A stretch of DNA of 45,138 bases. Origin: Bacillota bacterium (GTDB lineage: Bacteria; Bacillota; Clostridia; Peptostreptococcales; Anaerovoracaceae). Below the pieces are notes generated by a model. It made no database searches and was not told where the DNA came from. It saw nothing but the letters and a program-made list of their open reading frames with translations. Positions within the stretch are counted from its first letter, which is position 1; every line of letters starts with the position of its first letter. The DNA lies in NCBI GenBank assembly GCA_023415235.1, contig JAEZLP010000051.1:1-45138 (forward strand), in the 5' to 3' direction. The position numbers and the translations under genes are program-made. Shown in pieces: positions 34,973 through 43,165 of this stretch.

Positions 34973-36038
34973 TTTGGTTGCCTCCCGTATGCTTGGAATC
35001 TCCCCGGTCAATCACGACCCGACAGCCGACGCTGCGGATCCGGTTTTCGATGCAACTGCGGCATTCCGCCGCTTCATCTCCGGTGCAGATTTTATTATCA
35101 TATAACAGATATTTATCCCTTACTTCAACAGGGGAAAGGTTTGGCATAACCACGTTGGCCCCTGCCAGAAGCCCTTTTTCACGGCCGCGGGGGTCGATGG
35201 TTCCGAGGGCGGTGGTGGCGGGCAGCAGGACCGCTGGAAGCATGAGCCGGATCAAGGCAAGCAGGAACAGGGTCAATTCCGCGCTCCCGCTCTTTTCTCC
35301 CGCAAAGGGGGTGTCCCGGTGGGCGATAAAGGGTCCGATACCGACCATCTGGGGCTGCAGCTCATGAAGAAACAGCAGATCGTCGGCGAGGTTTTCCGTT
35401 GTCTGGCCCGGCGAGCCCACCATAAATCCGCTGCCCACCTGAAATCCGATTTTTTTCAGGTCCCACAGGCACCGTTTCCTTACATCCAGAGAAAGGGCAG
35501 GGGGATGAAGCTTGCTGTAATGCTTCCCATCAGCAGTTTCGTGCCGGAGAAGATACCGGTCCGCGCCGGCGTCGAAGAATGCCTTGTAGCTTTCATAGGA
35601 GCGTTCGCCGACGGACAGGGTCAGGGCGCAGTCCGGATATCCGTCCTTGATGGCTCTGATGATATCGACCAGCATTTCATCGCTGTAATATCCATCCTCG
35701 CCGCCCTGGAGGACAAAGGTCCGAAAACCCAGCCGATAGCCCTCCTCGCAGCAGGAAAAAATCTGCTCCTTTGTCAGGCGGTAGCGTGAGGCATGGCGGT
35801 TGCTCCTTCTGATGCCGCAGTAAAAGCAGTCATTTTTGCAGTAGTTCGTAAACTCGATCAGTCCCCTGAGATAGACGGTATTCCCATAATGCTGCTCCCG
35901 GATCCTTCGCGCATGCTCAAAAAGATATTCTGCAAGCTCCGGGGTGCGTCCGTCGATGAGACGGATGAATTCTTCACGGGGCAGCAGCTTTTCCTTTTCC
36001 AGCTTCCCGATCAATTTCTTCAGTTCGTCCGTTTTCAT
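34965..36038 (-). CDS. hydE: [FeFe]-hydrogenase maturase HydE (radical SAM)
   Basis: 357 residues. Radical-SAM enzyme required for the two-iron subcluster and its dithiolate bridge. Cluster motif CKNDCFYC after GLIEFTNYC, then LQGGEDGYY; the C-terminal CTGDEAAECRSC could hold the optional second cluster. ATG 36038 has AAAAAGGA 8 nt upstream. ATG 36047 would overlap the preceding stop as ATGA and is an alternative. Coupled on both sides: regulator gene before, hydG after. Confidence 0.93.
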   Translation of the reverse strand: MKTDELKKLIGKLEKEKLLPREEFIRLIDGRTPELAEYLFEHARRIREQHYGNTVYLRGLIEFTNYCKNDCFYCGIRRSNRHASRYRLTKEQIFSCCEEGYRLGFRTFVLQGGEDGYYSDEMLVDIIRAIKDGYPDCALTLSVGERSYESYKAFFDAGADRYLLRHETADGKHYSKLHPPALSLDVRKRCLWDLKKIGFQVGSGFMVGSPGQTTENLADDLLFLHELQPQMVGIGPFIAHRDTPFAGEKSGSAELTLFLLALIRLMLPAVLLPATTALGTIDPRGREKGLLAGANVVMPNLSPVEVRDKYLLYDNKICTGDEAAECRSCIENRIRSVGCRVVIDRGDSKHTGGNQNV

Positions 36039-36043
36039 TGCAA

Positions 36044-36304
36044 TCATCCTTTTTCCGACGCCGCTTTTGAGTAGATGGTTTTTGTACTCACACCGGGGAG
36101 CATTCCAAGCTTCCCGGACAGTGAGCTGATCACGTCGGGCGGAGCATCCACGGCAACACTGATAATGGAAATTCCCTTCTTCGGATAGGGAACACCCATT
36201 CGACCGATAATATATTTCGCATACTGATGCAAAAGATGATTCAGATTTTCCACGGAGTCGAAGTTTTCTACTATTACTCCGATCAAGGCCACTCTTGTTT
36301 CCAT
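36044..36304 (-). CDS. TM1266-like iron-only hydrogenase system regulator
   Basis: 86 residues. Matches the small ACT/NikR-C-like family found beside HydE/HydG/HydF in many fermenters: VALIGVIVENFDSVENLNHLLHQY, GRMGVPYPKKGISIISVAVDA, and LGMLPGVSTKTIYSK. The family is called a regulator from gene context and fold; it has no DNA-binding domain here and its mechanism is not established. GGAAAGGA lies before ATG 36304. It is the first gene after the structured leader and terminator. Confidence 0.85.
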   Translation of the reverse strand: METRVALIGVIVENFDSVENLNHLLHQYAKYIIGRMGVPYPKKGISIISVAVDAPPDVISSLSGKLGMLPGVSTKTIYSKAASEKG

Positions 36305-36344
36305 AAAAATTCCTTTCCTTGTTTCTGATTCCGGATGACCCGAA

Positions 36345-36368
36345 TAAAAAAGCGCCTTTGAAAGGCGC
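36345..36368 (-). terminator. Leader terminator (attenuator) before the hydrogenase-maturation operon
   Basis: On the minus strand GCGCCTT (36368-36362) and AAGGCGC (36358-36352) pair perfectly around a 3-nt loop, followed by T6. It ends about 40 nt before the first gene. Its left-arm bases GCCTTT (36366-36361) are complementary to AAAGGC in the leader core (36426-36421), allowing an antiterminator. Confidence 0.85.
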
Positions 36369-36504
36369 AAAAAAGCTAAACATTGCTTGCCGTAACCGGC
36401 AGGCGAGGTTTCCATCATGTGCCTTTCCCCTCAGGGCGAACCTTTGGGCGTCAGAACCTGTTTGTCTTACCTGCATGCGGGAGGATTCCGCATGCAGGTT
36501 TATC
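36369..36504 (-). ncRNA. Structured leader RNA of the hyd operon, possible riboswitch of unrecognised class
   Basis: On the minus strand: a perfect 11-12 bp hairpin (36498-36488 with 36480-36470, 7-nt loop), then a core closed by AAACA and TGTTT. Inside the core are a possible AGGTT/AACCT stem, a CCC-TGA-GGG mini-hairpin, a TGCCG-GTTA-CGGCA hairpin, and a partial direct repeat of GGTTC...GCCC. It lies between a strong promoter and an intrinsic terminator. I compared it from memory with TPP, cobalamin, SAM, Moco, c-di-GMP, ZTP, FMN and lysine consensus cores and found no convincing match. Confidence 0.65.
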
Positions 36505-36510
36505 AATTCT

Positions 36511-36539
36511 ATTATATTAGCAGATAGTCGGATTGACAA
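36511..36539 (-). promoter_or_regulatory. Sigma-A promoter of the hyd leader
   Basis: On the minus strand TTGTCA (36539-36534), 17 nt, TATAAT (36516-36511): one mismatch in the -35 and a perfect -10. Start expected near 36504, giving a leader of about 200 nt. Confidence 0.88.
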
Positions 36540-36576
36540 CTCTTATTAATGAAATTATTGGAAGGAACCCAAAAAA

Positions 36577-36620
36577 TAAAAGAGAGGCCATGGACGAGAT
36601 ATCAGCAGCCTCCCTTTTAT
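36577..36620 (-). terminator. Terminator downstream of the receiver-domain remnant
   Basis: AAAAGAGAGGC and GCCTCCCTTTT pair with one mismatch around a 19-nt loop; the minus-strand tail is CTTTTATTTTTT. It sits 43 bp after the stop of the remnant at 36663, as if it once ended that gene. Confidence 0.6.
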
Positions 36621-36662
36621 TAGGTTAGATAGGTTAGAATTATGCAATTTTATGGTTTGGAC

Positions 36663-36800
36663 TTATCCACTGAAAAGCCTGCGCAAGGTTTCGTGAACCT
36701 TCTTTTTTGCCAATGGCTTCAGTAAAAATCCTGAAACTTCTTCAATATCATCAGCACATCTGTGATCAGTACACTTGTTTGCAATATCATCTTATATGGC
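36663..36800 (-). pseudogene. Remnant of a receiver (REC) domain C-terminus
   Basis: On the minus strand the frame ending at the TAA 36665-36663 reads ADDIEEVSGFLLKPLAKK followed by KVHETLRRLFSG. FLLKPL with its Lys-Pro, plus a terminal helix ending LRRLF, is the usual end of a response-regulator or hybrid-kinase receiver domain. Upstream the frame meets a stop near 36800 (ATA TAA), and nothing of the phosphorylation-site half remains. There is no start codon with a ribosome binding site. It lies just after the intact two-component operon. Confidence 0.55.
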
Positions 36801-36835
36801 GTCTCTGACAAATTACTGACAAATTTTAATAAAAC

Positions 36836-36863
36836 AAAAAAATGCAGTCCCCTGCATTTTTTA
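36836..36863 (-). terminator. Terminator of the two-component operon
   Basis: AAAAATGCAG and CTGCATTTTT pair around a TCCC loop, with A and T runs on both sides. It lies 22 bp after the stop of the SARP-like regulator. Confidence 0.85.
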
Positions 36864-36884
36864 TTCATTGCGCTGTTTTAGGAT

Positions 36885-37934
36885 TCAGGACTCATCGTCC
36901 TCAAATATTTTCTTCAATTTTCCGGCCGCGTCGGAACCGATATTATTTTCAACCCAGGAAAGGTAGTGATTCTGGTTTTTGTAGGTGCCAAGAGCAGCCC
37001 ACTTCTGGATATAATATAGCGCATTCTCATTGTTTCCGTTTGCCATTTCCAGTCTGATTATGAGCTCCAGCGTTCTCTGGTATTTCTGGGCAAGACTTTG
37101 CTGTCTGCCCAATGCCCAGATCCATCCCTCCTCTTCAAAATAGGCTCCGCAGTAATATTGTTCCGCCCGAACAAGGGCCTCGAGGCTTGGGGGATCGTTT
37201 TGGAAGGCTTGATCATAAGCCTCCAAAAAGAGATCCACGTCATACCGCACCCCGTTCAGAATCAAACGATAACAGTGATCCGCATACTCAATCGTGATAC
37301 GATCGGTGCCGATTTCCGCTAAATTCTTTCTCAGCTGATACATGATAGTCTGAAGATAGGTCAGGGCCTTCTGGGGATCGTATTCGGGCCACATCATTTC
37401 GCAGAGCTTTTCCTTGTGCACAGGAGCGCCTTGCTGGTGAAGAAGATAGGCAAAGATTTCGGAGGATTTATGGCGCTTCCATTTCAGGATATTCTCCCCG
37501 GAGGAGACTACCATTTTCCCGAACGTCCGAATCGAAACATCTCCCGGCGGAGTGACTGCGGCGTTTAACTTTTCCGAAAGCTCCTTTTTAATCTTATCCA
37601 GCGCCTTATTGAGCCGCTCCTGACGGATCGGTTTCAGAATATAATCCACTGCGTTGAGCTCGAAGGCCTCCGTAGCGTAATTGTTGTAAGCGGTGATAAA
37701 GATAAAGCTGATTCCGGGCGACATGGCGCTCAGGCATTCGGCCAGTTCCAGCCCGGACATTTCCGGCATCTGAATATCCAACAGCGCCGCATCGAAGGAC
37801 TGGGACCGGTATGCCTTGATCGCTAGCAGAGGGTTGCTGCAGGATTCGATCTCGATGATTTCATCATAGCAGCGAAGACAGTCCTCGATTTCACTTAACG
37901 TATCCAGCTCATCCTCTACGATTAAAACTCTCAT
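36885..37934 (-). CDS. Response regulator with SARP-like winged helix and BTAD domain
   Basis: 349 residues. Receiver domain (1-120) with acidic Glu7/Asp8, phospho-acceptor Asp53 (LLDIQMP), Thr81 and Lys101. A winged helix of the OmpR/SARP type follows (about 135-225, WKRHKSSEIFAYLL and EKLCEMMWPEYD). A helical bacterial transcriptional activation domain (about 235-345) follows. AAGGAGGTG precedes ATG 37934, which overlaps the kinase stop as ATGA, so kinase and regulator are coupled. It should activate target genes when phosphorylated; targets are unknown. Confidence 0.92.
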   Translation of the reverse strand: MRVLIVEDELDTLSEIEDCLRCYDEIIEIESCSNPLLAIKAYRSQSFDAALLDIQMPEMSGLELAECLSAMSPGISFIFITAYNNYATEAFELNAVDYILKPIRQERLNKALDKIKKELSEKLNAAVTPPGDVSIRTFGKMVVSSGENILKWKRHKSSEIFAYLLHQQGAPVHKEKLCEMMWPEYDPQKALTYLQTIMYQLRKNLAEIGTDRITIEYADHCYRLILNGVRYDVDLFLEAYDQAFQNDPPSLEALVRAEQYYCGAYFEEEGWIWALGRQQSLAQKYQRTLELIIRLEMANGNNENALYYIQKWAALGTYKNQNHYLSWVENNIGSDAAGKLKKIFEDDES

Positions 37935-40900
37935 TCTTGCACCTCCTTAAGCGGCGAATGGTAAGGAACATAAAAGTAAATGGTAGTGCCCTGATTCGGC
38001 ACGCTTTCAATATGAAGCCCCTCTCCGTAATGGGTCATGAGCCTTCTGTGAATGTTAGACAGTCCCACTCCCCGTTGATCCTGCCGTCCTTCTATAAATT
38101 TCTCCAACTTGACAGGATCGATTCCGACACCGTTGTCCTTAATCTCGATCCGGACTCTGTCGGGGACAAGGGACGTTGTAATGCTGATTTCACCGCCTTC
38201 GGCTCTGCACATGATACCGTGGCGGATGGCGTTTTCCACCAGGGGCTGGATGGTGAGCAACGGCAAGGTACAATCCACATCCTCCAGAAGCCGATAGTGA
38301 ATCCGAAGCCGTTCTTTAAATCTTGCCTGTTCGATGGAAACATAGGCACGCACCAGTTCCAGTTCTCTGGAAAGGGTTGTCAGTCCCTCCTCATTGTTCA
38401 GATCAAAGCAGCCCCGCAGATAATCGGACAAATCCAAAATCAGGGATTTCGCCTTGGGGGGATCCTTGATACTGAGGGAAGAAATTACACTTAATGCGTT
38501 ATGAATAAAGTGGGGCTTTATCTGCGCCTGCAGGAAGGACATTTCCGTATTCACCAGCTTATTGACCGCCTTTTTCAGGCGCACCAAACCGTTAACCCGG
38601 GCCAGAAGCTCATCCACTTCAAATGGTCTGGTCAGATAATCGTTGGCTCCAAGTTTGAAACATAGAGACATATCATCGCTTTGGGATTTTGCGATCAACA
38701 TCAGAACCGGCAGCTCAAGCCGATTGTATTTTTTTCTCAAGGCCTCAAGGACCTCATATCCTGAAAGCTCCGGCATCATGACGTCAAGAATGACAAGTTC
38801 AAAAGGACTGCCGTTTTCCAAAAGACGTAAAGCTTCCTTTCCGCTGCTTACGCCTCTGACATTATAGCCGGCAAGATGCAGGATATTGGTCAGAGCCTTC
38901 AGGCTTGGAGGCTCGTCATCCGCCACAAGGATATCGAAGGGAATTTCCGGATCTGATATATTAAACTCGAGAGAATCCAGAACCGGGAATCCGTCTTCCG
39001 ATACAACCGGAGTCGAGGAGCTGTTAACCGCGGCATCCTTGCACAGAGGAAGAGTGAAAAAAACCCGGGTACCCACTCCTAAATCAGAGTGGATCCATAT
39101 TTTCCCTCCATGAAGCTCAACCAGCTGCCGGGTGATATAAAGCCCAAGCCCGGCGCCTTCATACTTTCGCTGAATGGTGCCGTCCACCTCCTCAAAGGCA
39201 TTGAATACATTTTCCAGAGTTTCCTTTGTCATGCCAACCCCTGTATCCTCAATGCAAAGCTGAGCCCATTCATCGTTGTGTATGGCGCTTATGATAATGG
39301 TACCGGATTCGGTATATTTCACGGCGTTGCCAATAAGATTGTTTAGAATCTGGCGCAGTCTGGCTTCATCTGCGTAGACCGGCGGAAAGTCAGGAGGAAT
39401 AAGGTTGCAAAATTCAATCCTTTCGTCCTTCTTAATATGATGAAATACGACCAGCATATTTCCAATGAGCGTCCTCATATTCAAAGAAGTAGGAGTAATT
39501 CGGAACCCCCCGTTTCTCAGAAGCGAAACGTTCAGAAGATCATTGATGATCACATGGAGCTTCTTGGCCGTATTCAGAACGATTTCCAGGTTTTGTCTCT
39601 GAATGCTGTTGATATGCCCGCCGATCCCCTGAAGTACGGATTCGGTGATATTAATGATTCCGTCTAGAGGAGTACGGAGCTCGTGAGAGGTGCTGGCCAG
39701 GAATTCATCCTTCATTTTATCCAAAGCGTAAAGCCGTTCCGTCAGCTCTTTTTCCCGCTTAAGATTCTCCTCCATTTCCTTGGAAAGGGATTGGACCTCC
39801 CGGTAAGTCTTTGCAAAACGGTCCGCCATGTGGAAGAAGAGCAGCATCATAAAGAGAATCAATCCAAACGATGTAAGCTCGCCAACATGAGAGTGGATCA
39901 AATTGGCCTGGTAAAGTATGTCATGAAGACCTGCAAGGCCTACGATAATGCTCCCTGGAAAAATGATATTTGTCCCGGGAACACTTCTGAGATGCGCAAA
40001 AAAAACTTTACACAGACCGGCAACAACAATGACGATCGCCGCGAGGTCGATCGCCAGCGTCCATTCCGTGTAGAAGGAGACCGGAATCAATGCGGTAATC
40101 ACCGACATGACTGCGGCATAATAGTAGAAAGGTATAGCCTTTGTACGCTCTTCTGATTGGTTCAAATAGAATTCGATCATTTGATAGAGGACAACCGGGA
40201 ACCAAAACAGAGTCAAATAGGAAATCCAAATGAGCAGACGGAAGGAGATATCCGGAAAAAGGCGGATGATCAGATAATCGCCGTATAGACTGGTCCTTAC
40301 GATAAGGATCAAGCACATGAGCATGAAGCTGAAACAGAATCGGAAGCTGAATCCCTTCCGATCGCCTCGGAACATAATAAAACAACAGAAAAAATAGATA
40401 GCCATGATGGACAGTACGCCGATGACAATTCCATCTCTGTACTTCAGATAAGATTCGTATTCGCGGATTTGCTCCGCTGTTCCGAATTCGATATCATACC
40501 ATAATCCGCCGCGGGCGTAGATATAGTTGGAAACCTGAACAATGATGTCAAATTCGTCTGCAGGGGGTTCAAAGACGACAGTCTGAGGATTGTATTCAGG
40601 CTCGGAGCCCTCTTCGGAGGTGCTGATTTTACCGTTGCCTGCCATTAGCGTGTCATTGATATAAAGCCGATAAGCGGTGGACATGCAACTGATTCGGAGA
40701 CCGAGAAGGGGGTCCGTATCGCGAAGTTTTACCTTCAGATGATAGGTGGCATAACCTTGTCCCGGTAGCCTGTCTTCATTCAGACGGTACCTGTTCCATG
40801 ATCGGGGAACGCTAGCATGGATGGATTCCCGGTGATTGCCGCTCTGATAATCCTCGTAGGTTAAAAACTCTTTCCAGTTAAATTCCCAGTCTCCCGAAAG

Positions 40901-41065
40901 GGTGATCCGGCCTTGGGACTCCATATCCCATTCAGTCAGATCCAATACTCCGTCTCTTGCTGTCGGGTGGTTCTGACCGGAAAGGTTGATCCATAAAATG
41001 AAGATAATACCGATTGCGGCAATTATGAAAAAGTTCCAGTGAATGTCCGGATAGATTTTTCTCAT
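37931..41065 (-). CDS. Hybrid sensor with two histidine-kinase modules (7TMR-DISM, HisKA, REC, LytS-type)
   Basis: 1044 residues. N-terminal helix about 11-28; extracellular jelly-roll-like domain about 40-195 (DISM type); seven membrane helices about 210-415; coiled coil; HisKA with His461 (STSHELRTP); HATPase 1 (NLIGNAVKYT, DTGVGM, GAGLGLYI); receiver domain about 711-830 with Asp761; then a LytS-like His_kinase domain with His852 (QIKPHFIHNALS) and a second HATPase (VENAIRHG, DNGVGID, RGVGLSNIHRR). The receiver's conserved Lys is Arg813 (LTRPF). The extracellular domain resembles carbohydrate-binding folds. GGAGG precedes ATG 41065. Confidence 0.92.
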   Translation of the reverse strand: MRKIYPDIHWNFFIIAAIGIIFILWINLSGQNHPTARDGVLDLTEWDMESQGRITLSGDWEFNWKEFLTYEDYQSGNHRESIHASVPRSWNRYRLNEDRLPGQGYATYHLKVKLRDTDPLLGLRISCMSTAYRLYINDTLMAGNGKISTSEEGSEPEYNPQTVVFEPPADEFDIIVQVSNYIYARGGLWYDIEFGTAEQIREYESYLKYRDGIVIGVLSIMAIYFFCCFIMFRGDRKGFSFRFCFSFMLMCLILIVRTSLYGDYLIIRLFPDISFRLLIWISYLTLFWFPVVLYQMIEFYLNQSEERTKAIPFYYYAAVMSVITALIPVSFYTEWTLAIDLAAIVIVVAGLCKVFFAHLRSVPGTNIIFPGSIIVGLAGLHDILYQANLIHSHVGELTSFGLILFMMLLFFHMADRFAKTYREVQSLSKEMEENLKREKELTERLYALDKMKDEFLASTSHELRTPLDGIINITESVLQGIGGHINSIQRQNLEIVLNTAKKLHVIINDLLNVSLLRNGGFRITPTSLNMRTLIGNMLVVFHHIKKDERIEFCNLIPPDFPPVYADEARLRQILNNLIGNAVKYTESGTIIISAIHNDEWAQLCIEDTGVGMTKETLENVFNAFEEVDGTIQRKYEGAGLGLYITRQLVELHGGKIWIHSDLGVGTRVFFTLPLCKDAAVNSSSTPVVSEDGFPVLDSLEFNISDPEIPFDILVADDEPPSLKALTNILHLAGYNVRGVSSGKEALRLLENGSPFELVILDVMMPELSGYEVLEALRKKYNRLELPVLMLIAKSQSDDMSLCFKLGANDYLTRPFEVDELLARVNGLVRLKKAVNKLVNTEMSFLQAQIKPHFIHNALSVISSLSIKDPPKAKSLILDLSDYLRGCFDLNNEEGLTTLSRELELVRAYVSIEQARFKERLRIHYRLLEDVDCTLPLLTIQPLVENAIRHGIMCRAEGGEISITTSLVPDRVRIEIKDNGVGIDPVKLEKFIEGRQDQRGVGLSNIHRRLMTHYGEGLHIESVPNQGTTIYFYVPYHSPLKEVQE

Positions 41066-41132
41066 CAGGCCCCTCCTGCAGAGATTAGCATGGCATAATT
41101 ATACCATATTTTTTATTCCGGACACAAAAATA

Positions 41133-41141
41133 TGATATAAT
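41133..41141 (+). promoter_or_regulatory. Extended -10 promoter for nnrE
   Basis: TGATATAAT: TG, one base, then a perfect TATAAT (41136-41141), with no good -35. It lies 52 bp before the nnrE start, in the short region between divergent genes. Confidence 0.5.
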
Positions 41142-41193
41142 TTGATGGAATTTAACAAAAAGTAGTTCGTAAAAAGGAAGCGGGGAAAACAAA

Positions 41194-41835
41194 ATGGATG
41201 ATACGGTTACTGCGGTCCAGATGAAGGAAATCGAAAGGCGTGCCGACGAAGCGGGGCTTTCCTATTATCAGATGATGGAGAATGCCGGCGTGGGCGCGGT
41301 GGAATATGTTTGCTCCCACACAGAAGTAATGGACAAAAAGGTGTATGTCTTTTGCGGCAGAGGTAACAATGGGGGTGACGGTTTTGTAGCCGCAAGAAAA
41401 TTAAAGGAGAGAGGAGCCCGGGTCACTCTCGTTCTTGTGGAAGGGGAGCCTAAAACCGTGGATGCCGAAAAGAATCGAAACCGATGCAGGGAAATGTCCA
41501 TTCCCGAGGTTTCCGTTTCGGATCTCAGCACAGCGGAGGGGGATCTGATTATAGATGCCATTTATGGGACCGGTTTTCACGGCGTACTGAAGGGTCCTGG
41601 GCATGAGGCCGCCCGAATGATCAACCGGTCAAAGGCTGCGGTTTATGCGTTGGATATACCCAGCGGCGTAAACGGCGATACGGGAGAGGCGGATGAAGAC
41701 TCGGTCCGTGCGGATTGCACCATCGTTTTCCATCGGCTTAAACCGGCTCATGCCAGGGAAAGCTGCAGCAGGTACTGCGGCCGGGTCGTCTGCATTTCCA
41801 TCGGAATCGAGGAAGTGCTCAAAGAGGAATCATAA
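41194..41835 (+). CDS. nnrE: NAD(P)H-hydrate epimerase (YjeF N-terminal domain only)
   Basis: 213 residues. Epimerises damaged NAD(P)HX so that a dehydratase can repair it. Motifs: MMENAGVGAVE, CGRGNNGGDGFVAARKL, the DAIYGTGFHG stretch and ALDIPSGVNGDTG. In many bacteria this domain is fused to the NnrD dehydratase (about 500 residues in all); here it stands alone and no NnrD is in the window. GGAAG lies before ATG 41194. It is divergent from the hybrid sensor. Confidence 0.9.
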   Translation: MDDTVTAVQMKEIERRADEAGLSYYQMMENAGVGAVEYVCSHTEVMDKKVYVFCGRGNNGGDGFVAARKLKERGARVTLVLVEGEPKTVDAEKNRNRCREMSIPEVSVSDLSTAEGDLIIDAIYGTGFHGVLKGPGHEAARMINRSKAAVYALDIPSGVNGDTGEADEDSVRADCTIVFHRLKPAHARESCSRYCGRVVCISIGIEEVLKEES

Positions 41836-41907
41836 AAGGCGGGGACCTGTAAACTATTACCGTTCCAGACCCGCCTTCATCCGCTTTCGACAAACGAAAG
41901 AGAGCTT

Positions 41908-42096
41908 TTATTTCTCTTCGTTTGCCGATTTGTTATTATTTGTCTTCTTTCGCTGTCGCACGCACTCCGTCAGAAGATACTCGATTTGGCCGTTGATAGA
42001 CCGGAAATCATCTTCCGCCCAGGAGGCAAGCTCCTTCCAGAGGGATGGCGATAACCGCAGCAATAACTGTTTTTTGTCCTTTTCCTTGTTTTCCAT
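41908..42096 (-). CDS. Small ribbon-helix-helix (Arc-type) DNA-binding protein
   Basis: 62 residues. The core LLLRLSPSLWKELASWAEDDFRS then INGQIEYLLTECVRQRKK fits an Arc/MetJ-like ribbon-helix-helix: one beta strand and two helices, with a Lys/Asn-rich tail. It follows the SPFH gene by 37 bp on the same strand and probably shares its transcript. It could be an autoregulator of that pair; no toxin gene lies next to it. Confidence 0.8.
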   Translation of the reverse strand: MENKEKDKKQLLLRLSPSLWKELASWAEDDFRSINGQIEYLLTECVRQRKKTNNNKSANEEK

Positions 42097-42133
42097 CTAC
42101 CAACATCCCACCTTTCCTTTGAACTGGGAACGC

Positions 42134-43165
42134 TTAGTAGATCGAACCGCTGTTAACGATCGGCTGCGCTTCCTTATTTCCGCAGAGAACCACCAGCAGA
42201 TTGCTTACCATGGCTGCTTTTCTCTCTTCATCCAAGTCCACGATCTCCTTTTGGCTTAGCTTATCCAGAGCCATTTCCACCATGCCTACGGCGCCCTCCA
42301 CAATCATCTGCCTAGCGGCTATGATGGCAGACGCCTGCTGCCTCTGCAGCATTGCTGCAGCAATTTCCGGCGCGTAAGCAAGATGGGTGATCCTCGCCTC
42401 GAGGATTTCCAATCCTGCAATATCTACAGCCTTCTGAATTTCTACCTTAAGTCTGTCCGCGACCTCCTGACTGCTTCCTCTGAGGGATTTCTCCTGATCC
42501 TCGTTGGGCGAGTCGTAGGGATATAGCCGTACGATATTCCTCAACGCGGAGTCGCACTGTATGGACAGATATTCTGTGTAGTTATCTACATTGAAGGCGG
42601 CCTTTGCCGTATTTACGACTTTCCATATTACAACGATACCAATAATGATGGGATTTCCAAGCTCATCGTTGATTTTCTGTTTATCATTATGCAGAGTCAT
42701 TGTTTTCAGAGACATGATCTTGCTGGGTTTCTTGACGGCTTGAATGCTGGCTTTCCCTGCCGAAGAAGCGGATTCGGAAGCCGTTGTCGCAGTTGTAATG
42801 TTGGATTCGACGCCTGGATGGAACGCGGTGACAAAGGGATTTACAAAGAAAAATCCCTCTCCCTTAAGTGTGCCGTGATACTTTCCGAATAAGGTCAGTA
42901 CAAGCGCTTCGTTTGGCTTCAGGATCTTTAATCCGCCGAAGAGGATCGGACCAACGATGAGTAAATAGATGCCGCACGCAACAATGAGCGCGATAGCGTA
43001 GGCATTTCCGGTGGCTGTCGCGCGGAGAATTCCGTAAACAGCACCCGCTGTCGCGGCCAGCATCAGCAGAATGTTGAGAATCAGCATCAGCATTCCGTTT
43101 ATAGATTTTGGCGAAATTTCCTCGAAGTGAAGTTGTTTCTCGTTTACATTTAGAATATCTGTCAT
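42134..43165 (-). CDS. SPFH-domain (stomatin/prohibitin-like) membrane protein
   Basis: 343 residues. Two hydrophobic segments near the N-terminus (about 22-48 and 55-77) anchor it; the SPFH domain begins at LKPNEALVLTLFGKYHGTLKGEGFFFVNPF. The later VEIQKAVDIAGLEILEARITHLAYAPEIAAAMLQRQQA stretch is the diagnostic end of the SPFH domain and coiled-coil start. Such proteins form oligomeric scaffolds in membrane microdomains and protect membrane proteins. AAGGGG precedes ATG 43165. Paired with a ribbon-helix-helix protein. Confidence 0.9.
   Translation of the reverse strand: MTDILNVNEKQLHFEEISPKSINGMLMLILNILLMLAATAGAVYGILRATATGNAYAIALIVACGIYLLIVGPILFGGLKILKPNEALVLTLFGKYHGTLKGEGFFFVNPFVTAFHPGVESNITTATTASESASSAGKASIQAVKKPSKIMSLKTMTLHNDKQKINDELGNPIIIGIVVIWKVVNTAKAAFNVDNYTEYLSIQCDSALRNIVRLYPYDSPNEDQEKSLRGSSQEVADRLKVEIQKAVDIAGLEILEARITHLAYAPEIAAAMLQRQQASAIIAARQMIVEGAVGMVEMALDKLSQKEIVDLDEERKAAMVSNLLVVLCGNKEAQPIVNSGSIY

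Noticed and set aside
36369..36504. Assigning the hyd leader to a known riboswitch (Moco, cobalamin, c-di-GMP, TPP, ZTP)
   Set aside because: None of the conserved core strings I know for these classes is present in order; left as an unrecognised structured leader.
36039..36539. Long upstream extension of HydE in the same frame
   Set aside because: It crosses the TM1266-like gene, the terminator and the leader hairpins; HydE family length and an SD site support ATG 36038.
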